From: Simmondsia chinensis
Taxonomy: Eukaryota > Streptophyta > Magnoliopsida > Caryophyllales > Simmondsiaceae
Direction of reading: 5' to 3'
NCBI GenBank assembly: GCA_018398585.1
Contig: JAGTTD010000002.1
Coordinates: forward strand, 28,202,186-28,266,185
Length of the DNA: 64,000 nucleotides
The notes beneath the pieces were generated by a model. That model ran no database searches. It was not told the origin of the DNA and saw only the letters and a program-made list of their open reading frames with translations. Positions 1 through 11,914 of this stretch are shown here, in pieces. Positions within the stretch are counted from its first letter, which is position 1, and each line of letters starts with the position of its first letter. The position numbers and the translations under genes were made by a program.

Positions 1-830
1 CACCTTAGGAATGGGACCAGGGAATACCCCACTATAAATAAAATAGTTTGTGCTCTTTTTCAACCACCTATCAGTTTCGTTTGTACCCGTTGAACCTCAT
101 TCATAGGATTACCTTACCTCTAAGGACGGGTTTCCACTGTGGTGATTAATTTTATGGGCTTCAGTCCCACTCCCCTCGATTATAAACAACTCATAGGCAC
201 GTCTGCCCTTTTGTAAGCGAATTCGTAATATACTTTCTCATCATAACTTGTTGCCTTTGTAGTAGAGCGCTCTTTGTATGTAGGCAATCTTTTCTTTAGA
301 CTCCATAGTAAAGCGACGTGGTCATCCATCTATTCAGTGGAGTTCCATAGCATAGCACACCATTGGTGAATATTATCATCTTTATTCACCTGGAACAAAT
401 ATCAATTAGAACGCAATGCTTTTCATAACACAGTAAAGCCACTTTAGTCTAATACATGTATAATGCCTTTCAAATATTCAAACGATTTAAGGCGATTCAT
501 TTAACATAACCTTATAACTATTGCTCAGGATTGGCCACATCAATTTGCACCAATACAAGATGGGTACGTTAAATCGATCATCAATTTATCAAGCAATATC
601 AACATAAAACCATAAATTTATGGTTTGTATACGAAGTAAAGGACTGGCCAACGTTATGTACGACCAAATCCAAACTAGAACTAAACTTTTTTTTTTTTTT
701 TTGACATAACAGTTGGTTTTTAATTTGATATCCTTAGAAAACATAATGCATATTTTTTCCCTTTTTTTTTTTCAAGATTCAGATTACCCCCACATTTTTA
801 TAGCCATGCCAAAAATCACAAATATCAAAA
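1..830 (-). mobile_element. Ty1/Copia internal 3' remnant (minus), cut by window edge
   Basis: Read on the minus strand this segment matches, with many differences, the plus-strand segment at about 2870-3917, so the two form an inverted pair. The part near 50-230 corresponds to the end of Copia RNase H and the sequence after it: a 'LTKGRRAYEL'-like stretch is followed by a 'GTEAHKI'-like stretch. There is no long open frame. By comparison with the plus-strand partner, where the LTR begins about 420 bp after the equivalent point, its 3' LTR should lie just left of the window. It is a decayed retrotransposon fragment, not a gene. Confidence 0.6.
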
Positions 831-2090
831 TTTTTTTACTATACTCACAAATATTATATACATGTTGCTGAACATGTCATGTTTTTATGAATTATTCACT
901 TCTTTTATACATTGCGCAACACATGCAATTATATACCATAGGTGAAAACCACCAGCACATATTTTTTGAGCAAACACCTCAAAATGGCTAATATGGATTT
1001 TGCATCATGATTATTTACAAAATAACCAATTTATATTTTTCCTTTTAAATTTCTTCAATTGTAAAACAATAGGGGTGAGACACATTTGTCTCTAAGTGTT
1101 TTCATTAATAAAGAATTTCACATATGCATTCAACATCCCATCAACTTGCTAACTAATAGAAAGGAGGCTGAGCTTCAATCCCCCCCCCCCCCTCTTTTTT
1201 TTTTTTTTGGCGGTATGCTTACAAACATGAATTGGGATATGTATAGCCATCAATGTAGGCCATATCAACAAAAATTATAAACAGCTTACAGAGATCCAAA
1301 AAGACAAGTTATATTAACATTACCCCATTACAGTAATAAAGTCCATGCACATTGTAATATAATTACAACTATTTATATGTATGAAAACCACTTGAACATT
1401 TTCTCTTATAGGGAATGAAATCACATTCTTTCTTTTTTTTTATTTTTTTTTATCCTATAACATTCTTTAGCAAGTATGCATCAATCTCAATATAATACAA
1501 GAATAATAAATCACATAATCAGTATTGATACAAGTAAATCCAAATAATTGGCAGACAAAAATATCACCCAATTCACTTGTGAATTAATTCACACGAGCCA
1601 GTATGAGAGATTTATATGCTTCAAAATTTTCCTTATAGAAACAACACACAACAACAAATTATTGAAATAAGTAGAATTCTATTAGTGATGATTCCACTTA
1701 AATTTATTAATCTTTTTTAATCTTATTGTAAAGAAACAGTTGTCATTTTCTTCTTTCCATGCTTCTAAGATCTTAAGGGACAACATAATATTGTTATAAA
1801 ACAGTGACAACAAATCTATTAAATCAAATATGTTGTGAAATATGTATTTCACTCTCTCTCTCTCTCTTTTATTTTATTTTCTTTTATATATATTTTATTT
1901 TTTGATCTTAGATCAAAGCAGTAGAATTATCATTTTAATAAACATCACTAATTAGCAAATAAGATACAACAAGGAAGATTGTTTAGTCCAAACTATTGTC
2001 TAAGATTTTCCATATCATGAAAGCCATTGTAATAGGCATTATGAAGACTTCAAATATTTATAACACTAAGGCAATTTTCCTTTCTAAGAC
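831..2090. other. AT-rich interval, no gene seen
   Basis: This stretch holds homopolymer T and C runs (for example near 1181-1208 and 1430-1450) and a short CT microsatellite near 1851-1866. The few short open frames cross simple repeats and have no recognisable domain. It may be decayed interior of the minus-strand Copia element, but I could not align it to known retroelement protein. Confidence 0.5.
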
Positions 2091-2839
2091 TGTTGGAAAT
2101 ATTTTATAATATTTCAACGAATAATACATTATTAAAATGAAATATATATCAACTTACATCAACTAAGAAATAGTACCAATACATCGATAGTTGTAGAACC
2201 AGAAAATACAATATGGCATCATCCAAATTTCATGAGATCATGAATCAACAACTCAATACAAACACAATTATATATACGGAAACCAAAGTAAACAGAGGAA
2301 GGGTTTAGAAAACATATCTTTGGGTTGAGGCACGTGAGAACGCTCTCCTTAGAAAGGAAACGCCCCTCCTACATGAGTATTGCTATTAAGCTTAAACGCG
2401 CTCCTTTCCCAGGATTCAACAACCCGTCGGACCTCTATCAGTGCAGCGATCAAAGATCCCCGAACTACAACTACCAAACTCTCTAATTTATCAAAGATTA
2501 TAGGGGATTGTAATAATAATAAAATATTTGCTTTTCTTTTCTTGTCAGTAGTCCCACGTCCTCAAGCATATATATATATATATATATATATGTACTTAAA
2601 CAAGTACTTAAATTTACCTTTTCTTTTTCTTTTTTTCCATGGCAATTCACTGGTCAAATCAATTACTGTGCTATTTAATTATTGAGAATGCCAACGTTAA
2701 ACAACGGCCATATGAAATAAAAGGCTTTGTAACAGTTTAAATAACAATTAATTTTTTTTTGTATTAAATATTTTCATATAAAGCAAATAATATGAAAAAT
2801 AATAATTTTTAAATCACTAAAATACATAATTTTCCAACA
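2091..2839 (-). repeat. Copia LTR, minus orientation
   Basis: The block starts TGTTGGAAAT and ends TTTTCCAACA, so it has TG...CA ends with a short terminal inverted repeat. Its reverse complement matches the LTR at 4340-5023, including the segment around 2340-2400 (paired with 4720-4790) and 2270-2300. No primer site adjoins the 2091 end, and its flanking 5-mers (AAGAC and TGTTA) do not match. It is therefore either a rearranged 5' LTR or a solo LTR. Short open frames inside it are chance. Confidence 0.7.
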
Positions 2840-4339
2840 TGTTATGTATATGTATATGTGAATACAGTCAGAGCAAGTCTAATATTCATGTAAATCTTGA
2901 CATAACTACCAAAATGTGAGGGTAGTCTAAAAAAAAGATATATTGTATCTTCTAAAGATATCAAATTAAGAACCAACTGTGATGTTTTGAAGAAAACTAG
3001 TTTGGTTCAAACTTTGGTTCAGTTGAACAAAATGTTGGCCAATTCTTTATCTAGCATACAAACTACAATTTGTGATTATATATTGAAGTTGCTCGATAGA
3101 TTGATAACCGATATGTGGTGAACTCAAGTCCGTTTTATATTGATGAGAATTGATGTGGTCAACTTTGAGTAATATTTGTTTGATGTCTTTATGGATTTTG
3201 TTTAAAATATTTACTCACAAAATGCAAGGACAATTTTAAAAGATGCATTGCAGGGTGACAATAGAAAGGAATAAGAGGAAGTAAAATACTTCATATGTTA
3301 GTGCTTTGCAGAAATTAAATACTCTGTATTACAATAACGAAATGTCTTTGAGAAACGCAAATTGGTATTTCTTTAAAAGTTTTGCGTAAAGTCATTCTTC
3401 ACAAGGTTTTGTGAATTGCCTTCGATTGTGTGAATATTTGAAAGGCGTTATGAATGACTTATACTTGGTGTTTATTATGTTGAGAAAGGCATAGCGTTCT
3501 AATTGATTTTTGATCTAGGTAAATTAAGAAGATTATATTCACCATTGGATGTGCTATGTAATGGAATTCCACTGAGTGGAAAGACGAAAAGCTTGCTCCA
3601 TTATAAAGTCAAGATTGATTGAGTTGGAAGCAACAAGCAACGATGATGAGTATCTGATATCAGAAGAAGAAGAAGAAGAAAAAGAAAAAGAAAAATTGTG
3701 GATCTGCTTACAAAAGGCAGACGTGCCTATGAGTTGTTTATCATCGAAGGGAGTGAGACTACAGCCCATAAAATTAATCACCATAGTGGAAACCCGTCCT
3801 CGAGGTATGGCGATCCCATGAATGAGGTTCAATGAGAAAAAAGGAAATTGAAGGGTGGTTGAAAGAGTATAAATTATTTTATTTATAGTGGGGTATTCTC
3901 GAGTCCCATTCCTAAGGTGAGGTGCTCTTTACTGTGATGTTTAAGGCAGAGTTTTTAAACTCTAAATGAACCTGAAGGCATATTATTAGTAGGGTGTTGA
4001 TCACAGATCACTCTTGGAGGGTTCACCTACGTGAGTGTGGTGGTGGGGTCGCCATTATGGGAAATGGGCTATTCCCTAATGACATTCATGAGACAGGATT
4101 TCGTGCACATGACTGTAACGCGCTCCACCGATAGAACCTTACAACTACCAGTATTCTGTGTGTGCGATGGGTCTAGACCTAACTACAAGGGACCTAGTTT
4201 AAAGCACATCCACTACTATTGTTTCTTCAGGTTGAAGCTCGTTTGCACTAAGTACTAGTTCAAACCTGAAAGGTACCTACATATATTAACGAAGTACAAT
4301 ACTCACTAAATTTCAAAATTTTTAAAACATGTGGGGGAT
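2840..4339 (+). pseudogene. Copia internal remnant with RNase H C-terminus and PPT
   Basis: This plus-strand segment ends in a polypurine tract (GTGGGGGAT at 4331-4339) directly before the LTR at 4340. Upstream, around 3700-3790, a translated stretch resembles the end of Copia RNase H ('LTKGRRAYEL' and 'SSKGVRLQPI'-type text), read across frames. The Glu/Lys-rich open frame at 3576-3821 crosses a GAA repeat and is not a real protein. Most of gag, integrase and reverse transcriptase are missing. It is the inverted partner of 1-830 and begins exactly where the minus LTR ends. Confidence 0.6.
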
Positions 4340-5023
4340 TGTTGGAAAAATTATGTATTTTGTTGATTTAAATATTATTTATTTTTAAAAAATTTAATGC
4401 TACAAAATTAAATCGTTATCCAAGTAATTTAAAGTCTAAATATGCCACTTAATTGTGTCTACGGTTTGTGAACGTTGGGCATTTACAAGAGTTATTTGAG
4501 GCTTCAGCATTCATTGAAAGGGGAAAAAAAACAAAAAGAGTTTTAAGTACATTTTTTTTGGTATATAAAAGCATGAGTATGACAGGAAAAATATACATAA
4601 CAATAACATATTTTATTCTTTCAATCCCCTTTATTCTTATAAAAAATAGTGAGCTTAGTAGCTGTAGCTCGAGGATCTTTCATTGCTGCACTGATAGAGG
4701 TCGGATGGGTTGTTGCGTTTAAGCTTAATAGAAATACTCGTGTAGGAGGGGCAATTCCTTTCTAAGGCGAGCGTTCTCACGTGCCTCAACCCAAAGATAC
4801 ATTTTTCTAAATACTTTCTCTGTTTAGTTTGTTTTCCGTATATACATATATATAATTGTGTTTGTATTTATTTGTCGATTCATGATCTGATGAAAGTTTG
4901 GTTATACTATAATGTATTTTCTAGTTCTACAACTATCGATGTATTGGTACTATTTCTTGGTTGATGTAAGTTAATATATATTTCATGTTATTATTTGATA
5001 AATATTATAAAATATTTTCAACA
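4340..5023 (+). repeat. Copia 3' LTR, plus orientation
   Basis: The LTR begins TGTTGGAAAAATTATG right after a polypurine tract and ends ATTTTCAACA, giving TG...CA ends. It is about 684 bp long. It matches 2091-2839 in reverse complement, so both belong to one family. The matching 5' LTR in plus orientation is not present in the window. Confidence 0.75.
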
Positions 5024-6248
5024 GTTTCAATCCCCAAAATAAAGTAAGGGATAATATTACTACGAAAGTGCTGAATATTTCGATAAGTTTTCATCTCTTG
5101 CAATTTTGTAAACTTTTACGGTAAAAATATGTTTCAGGCTCGAACTTTATGGAACCCTTGAGATCCTTAATGAAGTAAGATTAAAATAACGAATGATTGA
5201 CAATTTAATGAGGAACGTTCTTATCCCCACTAATAGTCCTCCCCCCTCACCATAATCTATGGGAAGCTGTTCCCTGGTTTCGTTGCTTTTTGTTCCTTAG
5301 GATTCTATTACCTCTTGTGTCATTTCATTTTTATCATTGTCTTTCTTTTGGTTGTTATTTGGCTGTCTTTTATTCATGGGTCCTAGCTCCCATTAGGAAT
5401 TTTCCCAGTACTAAATTATTGGAAATAAGAAAAAGAGAAAATAGTGTAAACTTAGAGATTCCTCATGTAACTATGTGGTACAAGGTAATAAAATCTTGTT
5501 GTACATTTAGTAAAAACTAGTGACATATTTAGTTAAAGATCGTAGTATATTTTTGAAACGAATTCCAAATAGGACCAAAATAAGTTGGAAAAGATATAGG
5601 ACTGTTATAGAAGCTTGATGAAGCCAATAACATACTATACTCCCATAAATAGTGGGAAAATGGGATAAAAATTAGAGATTCATTTGGTACAAGCTTATGC
5701 ATCCTTATGGTACATTTAGTTAGATTTAGTGGTAGAAGCTTGAAGAATACTTGTAAATATTAATTCTTTATTGACGATAAACATTTTGAAATTTAGAGGC
5801 ATTTAATACTCATAGAACGGATTATGATAAAGCAATTTTAAAGTACATGAGTATGGTTGATAAAATAAAAGTACATGAGCATGATTGATGAGATTAGAGT
5901 AGTTAATTTTCAATGTACTACTAGAATTTATTTGGCAAAATCCAAATTATATGGCGGTAAGTCCCATAATTAGTGGAGAAGTTAATTTTATTAGTAATTT
6001 AGTTTACGTAATTATTAAATGAAATGTAAAACTTTTTTTACTGCAGCAAATAAATTCCTATTTTATATTATACTAATTACAACATTGGTTGGTAAAAGCA
6101 TGAGGTGGTGGCATCTTGTGAATTTATTCACCATAAATCTATTAGTTGGTGAAAGCATTTAGTGCTCTCCACCAACTATATTTGTTTCGACAACTTGAGA
6201 GAAATTATTGTTACTTCATCCATATATTTAGGCAATTGTTAATGCCAT
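5024..6248. other. AT-rich interval, no gene seen
   Basis: No domain, RNA gene or element boundary could be recognised here. Open frames are short and shaped by base composition. Confidence 0.5.
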
Positions 6249-6494
6249 GGCAAATTTTGATAGTGTGAGCTGTCAGAATCTCAATATTTTTATGGAATCA
6301 AATTACCCTTGTGTGCATCATAAATAAAGGGAGCTCTTTTTAACCTATAGAACTTGCATTTTCATATTTACATGCACTACCCCGAAGATTTTTAATTCTC
6401 CTCTTCTAAATAGCATGATGTATACGATATATTTAATTTCTATACTTAATATATACAACATAAATTTATTAACTTATAAAATATAATTGTTATT

Positions 6495-6535
<41 letters not shown>
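6495..6535. repeat. (AT)n microsatellite
   Basis: A run of TA dinucleotides lies inside the left foldback arm. The right arm has no comparable run at the matching place, so it expanded after the element formed. Confidence 0.8.
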
Positions 6536-6540
<5 letters not shown>

Positions 6541-6813
6541 TAAAACTCGGATAACTAAATTATTTAATATTATTGGTCGATTTAATTTCCTGTCATCTTC
6601 ATCTTGTTTTCTCTCCAGTGGTGAAGTAATCATTTAGCCCCTATTGGTTTAACCTGTAATTATCTTGTAATCATATTTTCTTGGATTGGGATATTGTTAT
6701 GTTTTTGTCGTTTTTGATTGTCGCTTTTATTCGGGTTGACTCAAGTCTCATTTGTACGAGTTGTGTTTTTTCTATTGTGAATTTATCGCCAATTATAGAA
6801 AACAAGCCAAATT

Positions 6814-6979
6814 ATAGGATTTTTAATCATCGATTCCTTCTTCGCTCTTGTTTCGACCCTTCTTTAAGTTTCAGTTCGACCTATGTAATGTAAACGGATA
6901 CATAGAAGATGTTAAGACGGATCGATCTGAAACTTGAGGAGGGTTGAAAAGAGAGCAAAGGGGGAATTGGGGACTAAAA
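6814..6979. repeat. Palindromic centre of foldback, left copy
   Basis: This 166-bp piece is a hairpin: GTTTCGACCCTTCTTTAAG around 6850 pairs with CTTGAGGAGGGTTGAAA around 6935. It matches 20153-20328 in direct orientation, so the hairpin centre is present on both sides of the chromovirus. Confidence 0.65.
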
Positions 6980-7077
6980 TGATAGTGTCAATCTAGAAGA
7001 AGTGATCTTGATCCCTCTCGAAGATCAAAAATATAAGATAATGAAATTGAGAAATTAGGAAGAGAGAGAAAAGAGGT

Positions 7078-7385
7078 TGTAATAAGTGAAGTCTAGAGCT
7101 TTGGTGATCAATGCCGGTCAATAGTGGCGGCTTAGTGGGTGTTTGGTGGCTATAGCATGAGTTAGATGCAATGTAATAGATCATATCATGTAAGTAGTAT
7201 AAATAGGAAGGTTTAGGCTTGTAATCTCATAACTTTGATGAATGAATTGATATCTTTGATATCCTCTCTACTTCCTCATCTCCTTTCCCTTCTTTCTCTC
7301 ATCTAAACTCTATATTCTTTCTCATTTCATACTCTCTCTATCCTAATCAAGGTTAAGATTCAAGAGAAATCCTTGAATCTTAACA
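7078..7385 (+). repeat. 5' LTR of non-autonomous element (deleted form)
   Basis: The 308-bp LTR starts TGTAATAAGTG and ends CTTAACA. It matches the 3' LTR from about 11238 onward but lacks the preceding roughly 127 bp. The missing piece is bounded by TGT in the 3' LTR, which suggests a microhomology deletion. A TATAAATA box is at 7198-7205. Confidence 0.85.
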
Positions 7386-7387
7386 AT

Positions 7388-7399
7388 TGGTATCAGAGC
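7388..7399 (+). other. Primer binding site (initiator Met tRNA)
   Basis: TGGTATCAGAGC lies three bases after the 5' LTR end. This is the standard plant complement to the 3' end of initiator methionine tRNA, which primes minus-strand synthesis. Confidence 0.9.
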
Positions 7400-8424
7400 C
7401 TTGATTTGGCTTCCGAATCAAGCTCATATCCGGAAAGAAATTACAAAATGCGATTAATTGTACTGCAATTAATCAATAAAAACAATTGTGACACTGATTT
7501 AGTTCAGATTTAGTGATCAGAATTCAATTCTGATTTTTGAAGTAGTGTTTGGCAGTTACTACAATTGTGACTGCAAGTCCTCGAAAAAATTGCTTCGGTT
7601 GGGATTACAATTGAGTGAATTACATAGAACAAAGGTTAATTGTTCAGTAATTGTTGAGTACATTCAACATCAAGCTGATTCAGATTGAAATTTAAAAGAA
7701 TCGATCAAGCAATTTGCTGCAGAAATTGAGTGCTGAAGCAAGTGTCAGCTGCTGAAATTTGTGCCGAGCTAACTGTTCTTGATCAGCCGCTCAGTTGATC
7801 TGTTGTGAAGAAGTTACAAGTGAGCTAATTGATCCACATTGCACTTGATCATCATCAAAGATCACAAAACAAGCTGAATAGAGGTTTAATCAGATTCTTC
7901 AACTTAGAAATTGAAGTTGAGGTAACTGTTCTGAACAACAAGTTCAAACTCGATTCAAATATGTTCTTCTTGCTAAATTGTGATGAAATTGTGTTGATAA
8001 GCTTAGAAGTGGTGAGGATTCATCAGAATTTGCATTGATTCTTAAGAATTTTATGTTATCGAGTCACGATTTGCTTAGGCAAAACTCTGACAACATAGGC
8101 GAAAATCTGAAAGTGGAAAAGAGAACGAAAAATTGTTGAAATCTGATCTCGTTCGTGAAGTTCGCTTTAGGTATTGAGTTGAGGACTTGATTGCGAGCTT
8201 GAGCCGATCTTAATTCAGAAGTATAGGTCGAATTACTCAACTAACATTGCGGTTAGGGTTTGTTCGAGTTCCTCTGTTCGAAGCGCGCCAGTTAGGGTTG
8301 GGAATCTGAGGTGATTCTTAAATCTGATCTTGAAATCCAGATAATTGTCGATCTTAAAAGTTGGTGCTGCGGTTAATTCAAAAATCATTCGGATCAATTC
8401 ACAGTGTGAAGTTTAAGAGCGATT

Positions 8425-10721
8425 ATGGATGGTTGTGATGCAACATTTCCGGATTGGTTGAAGACGATGTTTGATCAACTCAAGAAATCTAATGCTGAAT
8501 GGATACAACAAATGAACCGGCAAAACAACATGAAGATTGAACAGCAAGCTCAGTCGATTGTAATGGAGAGATCTGATCAGACCATTTTTCAATCACAAAA
8601 ATTGGTGGATAGGATTAACAAGTGCTGGGATTAGCAAAAGGAGCAACTTGAAGTGAAATTAGCTGAGATTCAAGAACAATGTCGAAGGCCAAACTCTTCC
8701 GCAGTAGCTGAAGTGCACATTGTGGAGCCACTTAATGTAATTGAAGACGAATTGGAGGAAGGTAATGCTGAAATTGATGAACACGAGTTGGTTGATCTTG
8801 AGGTTGAACGAGATGATCTTTATGAAGTCTCTTTGCTAGAGTTAGAGTTTTTTGAAGAGGAAGAGCTACAACATGACATGCTTTCAGAATGGGAATATGA
8901 TTTCCATGTCAAAGAAATGTTAAAGAAAGTTAGGAGTAGAGCTAAGAGAAGTCAACTCAATGATGCATTGAACGATTTTTGGGAAACAAAGAAGATTACA
9001 AAGAAGATGTTGAAGCGTAAGGTGTTGTCTCAGCCTGAGAGGTTGGTTGATCAACAAGAACTAACTCAAGATGCTGCTTTTACTGATGTATATGCTGGTA
9101 CGCGAGCTTCAGATATGTATGCTGGTGTACAAGGGTTGGTTACTGCGGACTCTGTGATTCCAACCAAAATAATTGATGCCACTGCTGAGATTTCATTGCA
9201 AACATCTCCAAACCTGTTAAGTATTATCTCATGGCAAGCTTATATGCAGAATGGAGGCACTTCTCTGTTGAGCAATGTCATTCTGTTAAAAAGACAGTTG
9301 TTGCTGCGGCAGTGTCATCAAATACCAAGCTGGGCGTGTCTAAGTTCACTTGGGGGCGTGCTGGAGTGCTAACTTGGGACCAGAACAACATCATCTTGGA
9401 GGTTGAGCAAGGTCTCTTGTGTTGGGTGAGAGATTAAGAATGTATAGTGGCTGAAATGTACTATCGGCATGCCGATCGGCAAGTTCGGAATGATCTATTT
9501 CTTCATTTGAGTAGAGTTGTGACTTATCCAAGTGCAAGTTCTTATGATAAGTTGCCCCCTAATCCGAGAGAAGTCTCTCAAGACTATACGAGGTTGAGAG
9601 GAGTCGAATTTTTGCTGAAAAGTTACACTTGAGCTGCAAGAGTGCACCTCAAGGTCCACAACAAACAAAACTGGGTCCCTTTGCAGGCAATTGAGCTGAA
9701 GGTTGTGTACCAAGGTGGTAATGTGGAAAGACAGATTTCTGATCAGATCCACATTGGTACCATAGGTGCTTTAAATGATATAGTTGATGATGGAAAATCC
9801 TTTGAACCGGGAGGGGATGAATCACAAGTGATTGGAAAAGCTTGGCAACAGGTGCTCCTGCGTAATGATGAAGTGTTCAGTGTCAGTGCAAGCAAGGTAG
9901 AGGCTGTTGGTCATGATGAGGTTAACATCAAAGCAAGCTTTGAAGGAAAGGCTTATACTTGTTACGGGCTGCAAAATTCAGCTGGTGTGCAAAGCCAAGC
10001 AAAGACAAATATGATAGTGTTTGGAAATTGGAACACACAGGGACAGTGGCTGATTGATTGGAATCTGAACATGTTTGGGGTGGTCTGCTGTGGTGGATTT
10101 GAATGGAAAGATTGTATGCATAAGCTTCAATATTTCCTTAATGTTTGGGTGAAGAAGATCCATGCAAGTTTGAGAAAAGGTCCAGCGCAAATCAGAGTAA
10201 ACATGAGCAAGGAAGTTGGAGAGAGATCAGCTCTAGTTTCGATGAAGTTTACACCTGATCAAGAGTTCTTTTGGTGTTTTCACTTGTCATATTTGTTGTT
10301 CATGCTTGAAATAGCTATCAAGGAAGCAAAGTTTGATCATTTGAGGATTGTTTGGTGGTTGGATGAGCATGGAATCCAAGCAAGTTTTGAGAGCAGGCTG
10401 AGATTTGGGAGCTGCAGAACTCAATCTGTTAGCAGCACTTATAGATGGCCTCGTGCTCTGGTGAACACCTTGGGCTGCACTTTGGACTGCCTACCAACAA
10501 TTTGTGACACTTGGTTTGAGTATGGAAGGCCACCTGAGAGGTTTAAGGACTTAATAAGCAGGTTTATGGGCCTTGAGACACTCAAACTCTGCTGTGCAGC
10601 ATGTCATAAGCAGAAATGCAGAGTACTGACGTTTGAGGATCCTCTGCAGCACGTTAATGCTTTGGGCTGTATTAGCTGCATCAAGTTGAGCCTCTGTGTG
10701 AACCACCAGATCCTTGAGTAG
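8425..10721 (+). pseudogene. Decayed long ORF of non-autonomous LTR element, function unknown
   Basis: The frame opens at 8425 (starting MDGCDATFPDWL), is broken by a TAG at 8632-8634 and continues in the same frame to about 9330. It then shifts to the third frame, which runs to 10721 with stops at 9435-9437 and 9630-9632. The first 70 residues are charged and likely coiled-coil, followed by a very acidic stretch (about residues 100-160) and a Lys-rich stretch. The C-terminal half is rich in Trp and Cys. I do not recognise the family and see no retroviral motif. The short Asp/Trp/Leu-Lys N-terminus resembles the coiled-coil start of many plant gag proteins, so a diverged gag-like role is possible. 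It is broken here and probably inactive. Confidence 0.6.
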
Positions 10722-11107
10722 GGCAAGCACCTTGCTAATGTGACCAGCTGCATTCAGGATGAGTTGCTCCCGATATCCTTCCAACTGCAGCATTCAGCAA
10801 TTCCTCATCACTTCAGATGATGCTGCATTTCTGGCTGCAGCTTTACATTCAAGTTTGCTTCGTGTTTAGCTCGTGTTTCCTATTGTGGCATTGGTGCTCT
10901 TCTTCAGATGCAAGCAATGACATTAGGGCCTTGGGCTGGAAATACATCAAAATCTACTTCAACAAGTGTGCTGCAAAATTTCAATATCTTGAAGCACTTT
11001 ACAGCTGTGGATTTCAACAAGAAGTCTCCTACATCAATAATTGGTTCTTCAAGCTTCAACTTTCTTCTTGATTCTTAGGGACAAGAATCTTTTAAAGGGG
11101 GGAGTAT
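10722..11107 (+). other. Downstream remnant and polypurine tract
   Basis: Translated text in two frames continues to about 11098 and may be the frameshifted end of the upstream ORF. The segment finishes in a purine run, AAAGGGGGGAGTA, immediately before the 3' LTR. That run is the expected primer for plus-strand synthesis. Confidence 0.55.
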
Positions 11108-11542
11108 TGTTATGATTCTCATTGTAGGGGGCATATGAAATAAGGTGTAATTGTAGTAAGGAGTGGAATCGAGCCTATTGAGTTGTAATAGCTAGTTGAT
11201 ATTATACTTAGTAGCTTAAGCTTTGGTGAAGTCATGTAATAAGTGAAGTCTAGAGCTTAGGTGGTCAATGCCGGTCAATAGTGGCGGCTTAGTGGGTGGT
11301 TGGTGGCTATAGCATGAGTTAGTTGCAATGTAATAGATCATATCATGTAAGTAGTATAAATACAAAAGCTTAGGCTTGTAATCTCATAACTTTTATGAAT
11401 GAATTGATATCTTTGATATCCTCTCTACTTCCTCATCTCCTTTCCCTTCTTTCTCTCATCTAAACTCTATATTCTTTCTCATCTCATACTCTCTCTATCC
11501 TAATCAGGGTTAAGATTCAAGAGAAATCCTTGAATCTTAACA
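11108..11542 (+). repeat. 3' LTR of non-autonomous element
   Basis: This 435-bp LTR starts TGTTATGATTC after the polypurine tract and ends CTTAACA. It is the full-length version of 7078-7385. A TATAAATA box lies at 11355-11362. The 5-bp target copy GAGGT follows. Confidence 0.9.
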
Positions 11543-11914
11543 GAGGTTCAAACCTCATTCATAATAATATCCATCTTCAACCAACAACAGAATTAGATAT
11601 GTAAAATATAATTGCTTGTCAATCGGCCCCCAAATGGACCGAGGCAAACCCCCCAAGCATGAGGCAAAACCGGAGCCCACTTCCCATGCACATAGAGGCC
11701 CAAAGTGGCCCAACACTCCAAATTGCTCATAACCCAATTGCTCATCACCTGACAGCCCAATTTCCTACAATCCAGCAACCCAATTGCTCATAGCCCACTT
11801 CCACTACACACATGGTCCATTACTCACAGCATAATAGAACTAAATTCAGGAAAGAGTGATATCATAGCACAATCTTTACACATGCCTTTATTTTCCTGTA
11901 TCATACACCCCCCC

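Larger units (their letters stand above)
7078..11542 (+). mobile_element. Non-autonomous LTR retrotransposon with novel ORF
   Basis: The element lies in the chromovirus 3' LTR and is flanked by the exact 5-bp repeat GAGGT (7073-7077 and 11543-11547). It has a 5' LTR, a primer site, one decayed long ORF (8425-10721), a polypurine tract (AAAGGGGGGAGTA, about 11095-11107) and a 3' LTR. I recognise no gag knuckle, protease, reverse transcriptase, RNase H or integrase. It must have been copied by enzymes supplied from another element. Its insertion postdates the chromovirus. Confidence 0.85.
6980..11907 (-). repeat. Chromovirus 3' LTR, split by a 4.5-kb insertion
   Basis: The LTR halves are 6980-7077 and 11543-11907, about 463 bp together. 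They match the 5' LTR at 19661-20152 (shared landmarks GATAATGAAATTGAGAAATT and TCCATCTTCAACCAAC). It starts TGATAGTGTCA and ends CATACA, next to the C-run at 11908-11914 that is the minus-strand polypurine tract. A segment of about 30 bp near 6991-7019 is extra relative to the other LTR. Confidence 0.85.

Noticed and set aside
3576..3821. 81-codon Glu/Lys-rich open frame
   Set aside because: It crosses a GAA repeat within a Copia remnant; the real similarity is in mixed frames to the RNase H end.
7386..7400. Fragment of a tRNA gene
   Set aside because: TGGTATCAGAGC-type stretches are retrotransposon primer sites next to LTR ends, not tRNA genes; the same holds at 19648, 24607, 53364 and 57139.
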